A stretch of DNA of 64,000 nt, from contig CAXXKP010000009.1 of NCBI GenBank assembly GCA_963663665.2, positions 62,001-126,000 of the forward strand, given 5' to 3'. The stretch is from SABI01 sp963663665. Its GTDB lineage: Bacteria; Spirochaetota; Spirochaetia; Sphaerochaetales; Sphaerochaetaceae. The notes beneath the pieces are model-generated. The model was not told the origin of the DNA. It searched no databases and saw nothing but the letters and a program-made list of their open reading frames with translations. The position numbers were made by a program, and so were the translations under genes. Positions 60,101 to 64,000 of this stretch are shown here, one piece after another. Numbering within the stretch: the stretch's first letter is position 1; every line of letters starts with the position of its first letter.

Positions 60101-60895
60101 TCAGATGAAATTCTTCCTTTTCAGGAAATCATACACCGTATCTATACCATGTTGGTCAGTACCGACAACTTGTTTATTTCTCTCCTGATATTTTTTTGTA
60201 TATGTCCTCACTACTTTTGTACGAGAACCTGATAATCCAACTTCATCTTCCTCGAAATTGAGATCTTTATTCCCTATACGTGTTAATCTTTGGGATACTT
60301 CTAAATTTAAATTGTTGTATCTAACGTATGGCAATCTATACCCAGAATCTCTTGTAATTCCCAAAATTGCTGGCTGATCTATTTCATAGGTGTATACTGC
60401 ACTATCATCCTCTACCTCTATAATTGCTGAAGAAGTGGTAAAATGTTCTTCTTCAATACGTGAGATAAAAGACATTTGATTGATTCCTAATAAACTAGCT
60501 ATTTGGGATGGTACATGAGCGGTATCCCCATCAATCGCATGGGAACCTGTCAAGATAGTATCAAAAGTCACATTAGATAGGTATCTAGATAGAACCTTAC
60601 TAGTTGCATATGTATCACTTCCAACATAGAGTTTATCAGTTATGATTGTAGCAACATCAACTCCTACTCTAAGAATATCTTCTAATTGAGGGATGATTGA
60701 CTCTGGTGCCATTGTTACGACTTCAATGAACGTAGTAGGATTTTGTTTCTTCATCTTAAGTGCAAAACCAATGGCACAAGCATCATCAGGATTTATCATC
60801 ATCCGACTATTTTCTCGGATGATGATGTGTTTCTCGTGATCATAGCTAAAATTATCCACATCAGGTACAAATTTAACTACACATATTATTTTCAT
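60101..60895 (-). CDS. etfB: Electron transfer flavoprotein beta subunit
   Basis: 264 residues. EtfB fold with KFVPDV at the start, NPDDACAIGFALKMK near 37 and the nucleotide-binding loop TGSHAIDGDTAHVPSQIA near 115-132. The DGDTA form of this loop resembles ETFs of anaerobes, including electron-bifurcating ones, more than the AIDDDCNQTG form of respiratory ETFs. This suggests but does not prove a second bound flavin. It lies 17 bp after the MFS gene. Confidence 0.92.
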   Translation of the reverse strand: MKIICVVKFVPDVDNFSYDHEKHIIIRENSRMMINPDDACAIGFALKMKKQNPTTFIEVVTMAPESIIPQLEDILRVGVDVATIITDKLYVGSDTYATSKVLSRYLSNVTFDTILTGSHAIDGDTAHVPSQIASLLGINQMSFISRIEEEHFTTSSAIIEVEDDSAVYTYEIDQPAILGITRDSGYRLPYVRYNNLNLEVSQRLTRIGNKDLNFEEDEVGLSGSRTKVVRTYTKKYQERNKQVVGTDQHGIDTVYDFLKRKNFI

Positions 60896-60912
60896 GTTAT
60901 TCCCACGACTAG

Positions 60913-62196
60913 TTATTTTTTTATTGAATCGGTTGCAGGTCTATGTAACCTGTTATACAACACGACAATTAATACACCCACGGCACCAAAGATAGCACTG
61001 ACAATGAAATAAGCATTATATCCGCCATTTGGACCAAATGTATTCCAAAGGAATGTATTCATCTGAGGAAGAATAATATCTGGTAAGTAGCCAATGAATG
61101 AAATCAGACCAATGGCTGTTCCCATCATCGCTGCTTCTATCTTTGATTGTCCAAGGATTGACCAATACGTACCCCTAATAGCATACAGAAATACTCCTAA
61201 TAAAATTATTATAATAAAAAAGAGCATTGGAGAGGTTGTTACAGGCATAATAGCTGTAAGAACTAATAAGGTTGATCCACCCAATAATGCACCACTAATT
61301 GTCTTGGTTCTACCAATTTTATCTGCAAGGAATCCGCCAATGAATCCACCTACAGGTCGCATCCATAATACAATTACTGTGACAGTTCCAACAGTTACAG
61401 CATCTATGCCCACGTTTGATTGTAAGAATCCACCGATGTAGTATACAGTCCAGAATACTGCATATCCCATGAATATGATTCCACCCATGAGATAGACATA
61501 CTTGTTTTTTAAAAGAGTTCCAACATCAGAAAGATGAAATTTATCGACTTCACTTCTCTCTCCGTTATTCTCAGTGTGTTTTTTTAGTTTTTCGTCACTT
61601 TCAACAAAGATTGCAATAAGGATACCTGTTACTAACACAATTGCTGAATAAAGATAGATAACTGACACTAGCGCACTAGTTTTATCTACAAGAGCACTAC
61701 TTGTACCAAGTATTGCTGCAAAGAAGGCAAGTCCGATCGTACCCATCAGAGCCTCAACAACACCTCTACCACCATCCAAAATCCCAAAGAATCGTCCTTC
61801 TTCACTCGATTTCGCGAGCATCTTAACTATTTTCATATGAGAACTCCAGAAAGTGAAAACAGAAAAGAATCCCCAGAGGAGGAATATAATATTGACAGAG
61901 CCAAGGCTAGGAACCTGAGCAAACCAGAATCCGCAGAGCGCTGTGCCAATCAAAGAGATAGAAATAAGCCATTTGGCTGAAAATCTATCACTAAGGAATC
62001 CACTAGGTAGGTATCCAATGACAAAAGCCATACCTAGGGTTGAATAAAAGTTATTCAAATTGGGCAAGCCCATATTAAACACCTCAAGAATGGTCTCCTG
62101 ATAATTTGTTCGCAGATAAATAACTGGATAGATAACTCCAGCTGCTAACACAATTAAAAAGAACTGAAAATAACGGCCCAAATTCTCCTTTTTCAT
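60913..62196 (-). CDS. MFS transporter (YqcE/YihN-like)
   Basis: 427 residues from the ATG at 62196, with AAGGAG 5 nt upstream; an in-frame TTG at 62214 contains that site and is rejected. Twelve membrane segments, with the MFS loop motif GYLPSGFLSDRFSAKW near 60-75 and GGFLADKIGRTK in the second half. It resembles E. coli YqcE and YihN, transporters next to sugar-catabolism clusters. It would import the substrate of the cassette. Confidence 0.85.
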   Translation of the reverse strand: MKKENLGRYFQFFLIVLAAGVIYPVIYLRTNYQETILEVFNMGLPNLNNFYSTLGMAFVIGYLPSGFLSDRFSAKWLISISLIGTALCGFWFAQVPSLGSVNIIFLLWGFFSVFTFWSSHMKIVKMLAKSSEEGRFFGILDGGRGVVEALMGTIGLAFFAAILGTSSALVDKTSALVSVIYLYSAIVLVTGILIAIFVESDEKLKKHTENNGERSEVDKFHLSDVGTLLKNKYVYLMGGIIFMGYAVFWTVYYIGGFLQSNVGIDAVTVGTVTVIVLWMRPVGGFIGGFLADKIGRTKTISGALLGGSTLLVLTAIMPVTTSPMLFFIIIILLGVFLYAIRGTYWSILGQSKIEAAMMGTAIGLISFIGYLPDIILPQMNTFLWNTFGPNGGYNAYFIVSAIFGAVGVLIVVLYNRLHRPATDSIKK

Positions 62197-62298
62197 ACAT
62201 ACTCCTTTATGCAAAAAAAAATTTATAAATCAATAGAGGGAAGCAAATTAATTTCCACTTCCTCTCTATAAGAATTATATAGATCACGTGATTCTTTC

Positions 62299-63771
62299 TT
62301 ATTGAATATATTTCATCCCGTCTTCTTGTGGGAAAATTGTCCCATAGTTCATAATTCCATTTGGATCAAACGCTTGTTTTAATTTATCTAGCATGTAATA
62401 GGCGGATCCATGTTCATCTTTGGTCCATTCACTTCGGTACTTACCAATACCATGATGGTGACACATTGAACCACCAGCCTTAAGAGTCTCTTCCACAATG
62501 ATTCTTTGTATTGGATGATGGTAGATGACCAGTTCATCTTCAGGTTCACAAAGAATTTTATAGTTATAGACGAAATACATATTGGTACCATTGAGATAAC
62601 TATGGGAGGAGTGCCCTCCTAGCATAGTGAGATCTTTGGCTCGATCAAATTCTTTTAGTACTCTATCGATAACAGCGTTATAAATTTTTGGGATTGTTTC
62701 CCAATCTGCAGAAATCTCGGTAGTAAACCCTGAGTGGGAATCATGTTCCTTCATCCCAAGCATTTCATCATCAATATCTTGCTGTGACCAGTTAAGATGA
62801 TTGAACCAATCTTCTATAAGTTGACTATCTACTTGCTTAATAATACCGTCTTTAAATTTTTCGACAGCCTCTTCAATAGCTTCTACTGTCGCTTTTACAA
62901 TTCCTTTAGGGCCTTCGGCCATAAATAGAAGCACACATTTGTTTTCGTAGAAATGATAGAAATGCTGTGCTGCATCCTCTGGAGAGTAAGTTCTTGCTAC
63001 TGAGGGTCTAAATCCATTTACCATTACTTCTCTTAGCACTTTTATTCCGGTTTCGACATCTTCGATGAGATATCCTAGGAATTTATTATTCTCAGGGTAA
63101 TGCTTGAAAATCTTAATTGTCACTTCAGTAATAAAGCACAGAGTACCTTCATTACCTATTGCAATATGGCGGATATCAGGACCACCTGATCTCCTTGGGA
63201 CGTTCTTTATTCTTGAAATATGACCATCAGGGAATACACATTCAAGACCTACAACCATATCTTCAATCCCTCCATAGAGTGTTGAAAATTGCCCAATACT
63301 TCGTGTTGCAACAAGTCCACCATATTTAGCTACAGGTTTTGATTGTGGTGAGTGTCCTGTTGTATATCCTACTTTTCTTAATTCATCCTCCAACGCTTGT
63401 AGCGGGACTCCTGCTTGCACTGTCGCTTGTGAGTTATACACATCTATCTTTAAGATCTGATCGAGATGAAGTGAATCTATAACGATTGTAACATCCTTCC
63501 AATTTTCTAAGCCGCCTTCAGTAGCTGTTTTGCCACCTCGAGGGATAACATTTATCTCGTTCACATTACAAAATGTGAGTAAAGTACTAACCTCTTGAGC
63601 ATTCTTGGGATATACAATTGCTACCGGTGATGGAACATTTAAAACCTTTCTTGCTTTTGCATATTTTTTATATCTATCAGCTGCAGCATCATATAATTCC
63701 TCTTGATTTACGTTTATCTGTTCCGCTGTCAATATGTTTCCCAATTGTTCGATTACTGTTTTAGAATTCAA
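62299..63771 (-). CDS. FAD-linked oxidase (VAO family, YgcU/GlcD-like)
   Basis: 490 residues from a TTG at 63771, where AGGAGG lies 7 nt upstream; an in-frame GTG at 63816 has no such support. The FAD_binding_4 domain is at about 35-220 (VIPRGGKTATEGG, QAGVPLQAL, GLVATRSIGQFSTLYG, AIGNEGTLCFITEV), followed by the FAD-oxidase C-terminal domain with GGSMCHHHGIGKYRSEW near 440. The His-rich motif is shared with alkylglycerone-phosphate synthase and YgcU. It would oxidise a hydroxy acid or polyol and pass electrons to EtfAB. First gene of the operon. Confidence 0.88.
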   Translation of the reverse strand: MNSKTVIEQLGNILTAEQINVNQEELYDAAADRYKKYAKARKVLNVPSPVAIVYPKNAQEVSTLLTFCNVNEINVIPRGGKTATEGGLENWKDVTIVIDSLHLDQILKIDVYNSQATVQAGVPLQALEDELRKVGYTTGHSPQSKPVAKYGGLVATRSIGQFSTLYGGIEDMVVGLECVFPDGHISRIKNVPRRSGGPDIRHIAIGNEGTLCFITEVTIKIFKHYPENNKFLGYLIEDVETGIKVLREVMVNGFRPSVARTYSPEDAAQHFYHFYENKCVLLFMAEGPKGIVKATVEAIEEAVEKFKDGIIKQVDSQLIEDWFNHLNWSQQDIDDEMLGMKEHDSHSGFTTEISADWETIPKIYNAVIDRVLKEFDRAKDLTMLGGHSSHSYLNGTNMYFVYNYKILCEPEDELVIYHHPIQRIIVEETLKAGGSMCHHHGIGKYRSEWTKDEHGSAYYMLDKLKQAFDPNGIMNYGTIFPQEDGMKYIQ

Positions 63772-63838
63772 AAAAATTCCTCCTACAAATATTTTCAATA
63801 AGGTGTCATAAAACACACTTCTTCATGAATATAATGGA

Positions 63839-63867
63839 AGTGTAAATCCATACCTGATTGAAGTCAA
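63839..63867 (-). promoter_or_regulatory. Promoter of the oxidase-ETF-kinase cassette
   Basis: On the - strand TTGACT (63867-63862), 17-bp spacer, TACACT (63844-63839). It lies 68 bp before the TTG start. Confidence 0.75.
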
Positions 63868-63876
63868 CATTTTTTT

Positions 63877-63929
63877 GGAAAATTTTCTATATTTATTTAT
63901 ATATATACTTTTTATGGAAAATTTTCCAT
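63877..63929. promoter_or_regulatory. Two palindromic operator-like sites (GGAAAATTTTCC)
   Basis: ATGGAAAATTTTCCAT (63914-63929) is a perfect 16-bp palindrome. GGAAAATTTTCT (63877-63888) is a second copy with one mismatch. The sites are 39 bp apart and lie just upstream of the - strand -35 box, in the gap before a likely divergent gene. They are candidate binding sites for the regulator of this cassette. Confidence 0.6.
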
Positions 63930-63981
63930 TTACTAGGCATAAAATCACTATTGCTAATGGATTTTAAAAGGTAAATCGGAT

Positions 63982-64000
63982 ATGATAAATTATTATGATT
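63982..64000 (+). CDS. Possible start of a divergent gene, cut by the window end
   Basis: An ATG at 63982 is preceded by AAAAGG (12 nt) and opens a frame (MINYYD...) to the window edge. A divergent regulator gene is expected at this place, but only six codons are visible, so the call is weak. Confidence 0.25.

Noticed and set aside
62281..62296. ATCACGTGAT palindrome before the oxidase stop
   Set aside because: Short, at a 3' end, and expected by chance; no matching site near the promoter.

Overview
The window is a 64 kb AT-rich (roughly one third G+C by eye), densely coded bacterial chromosome segment, most likely from a free-living or marine spirochaete. The reasons are inferential: periplasmic binding proteins with the spirochaete-style processing region (AAGKAE, AQGGAEKAA), a very large exported FecR/5'-nucleotidase-like/beta-rich protein, a MutL with the DN variant of motif I, a 58-residue Hc1-type histone-like protein, and the general mix of TRAP, ABC and BCCT uptake systems. 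No rRNA, tRNA, CRISPR array, insertion sequence or prophage was seen.

Layout. 1-8.7 kb (+ strand, then one - strand gene): end of an HD-domain phosphohydrolase, a TtcA-type tRNA thiolase, a 1545-residue exported composite protein, mutL, and a convergent lipoprotein. 8.7-10.8 kb (-): acyltransferase and dihydroorotate-dehydrogenase-like protein. 11.3-18.9 kb (-): a seven-gene sugar or polyol operon (ribose-type ABC transporter, Zn dehydrogenase, SDR, SIS isomerase, xylulokinase), with a divergent GntR/LacI-type regulator at 19.3-20.5 kb and well-formed promoters and inverted repeats between them. 20.5-33.2 kb (-): an apparently continuous operon for uptake and breakdown of ectoine and probably 5-hydroxyectoine. 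It has an IclR regulator, transaminase, aspartate-semialdehyde dehydrogenase, M20 deacetylase, TRAP transporter (P, Q, M), Asp/Glu racemase-like protein, DoeA hydrolase, EutB, EutC and a second DoeA paralogue. 33.4-35.9 kb (-): serA-serC with a coupled Lrp/AsnC regulator. 36-41.5 kb (-): metA (homoserine O-acetyltransferase type), rpsU, a glycosyltransferase, recJ and recO. 41.6-55 kb: GLUG lipoprotein (-), DUF4105 membrane protein, FemX-like ligase, carbamate kinase (-), GNAT, degenerate GH3 protein, queuosine-precursor transporter, GDSL hydrolase, lon, U32 peptidase and the Hc1-like gene. 55.2-64 kb (-): BCCT transporter, then a cassette of FGGY kinase, SDR, EtfA, EtfB, MFS transporter and FAD-linked oxidase. 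That gene content matches, from memory, the uncharacterised ygc/yqc cluster of E. coli. Its promoter lies next to two copies of the palindrome GGAAAATTTTCC.

How the genes work together. The ectoine operon can be read as a full route: TRAP uptake, ring opening by DoeA, deacetylation by the M20 enzyme, transamination to aspartate semialdehyde, and entry into aspartate metabolism; EutB/EutC-type enzymes would deal with the hydroxylated derivative. The last cassette would oxidise a sugar acid or polyol with a flavoprotein that passes electrons to an ETF, with an SDR and a kinase for the following steps. Several genes (mutL, the IclR gene, the DUF4105 gene, the GNAT gene) have promoter-like -10 boxes only 6-9 nt from the start codon and no Shine-Dalgarno sequence, which points to leaderless or nearly leaderless transcripts. 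Both ABC- and TRAP-type binding-protein genes are followed by strong intercistronic hairpins.
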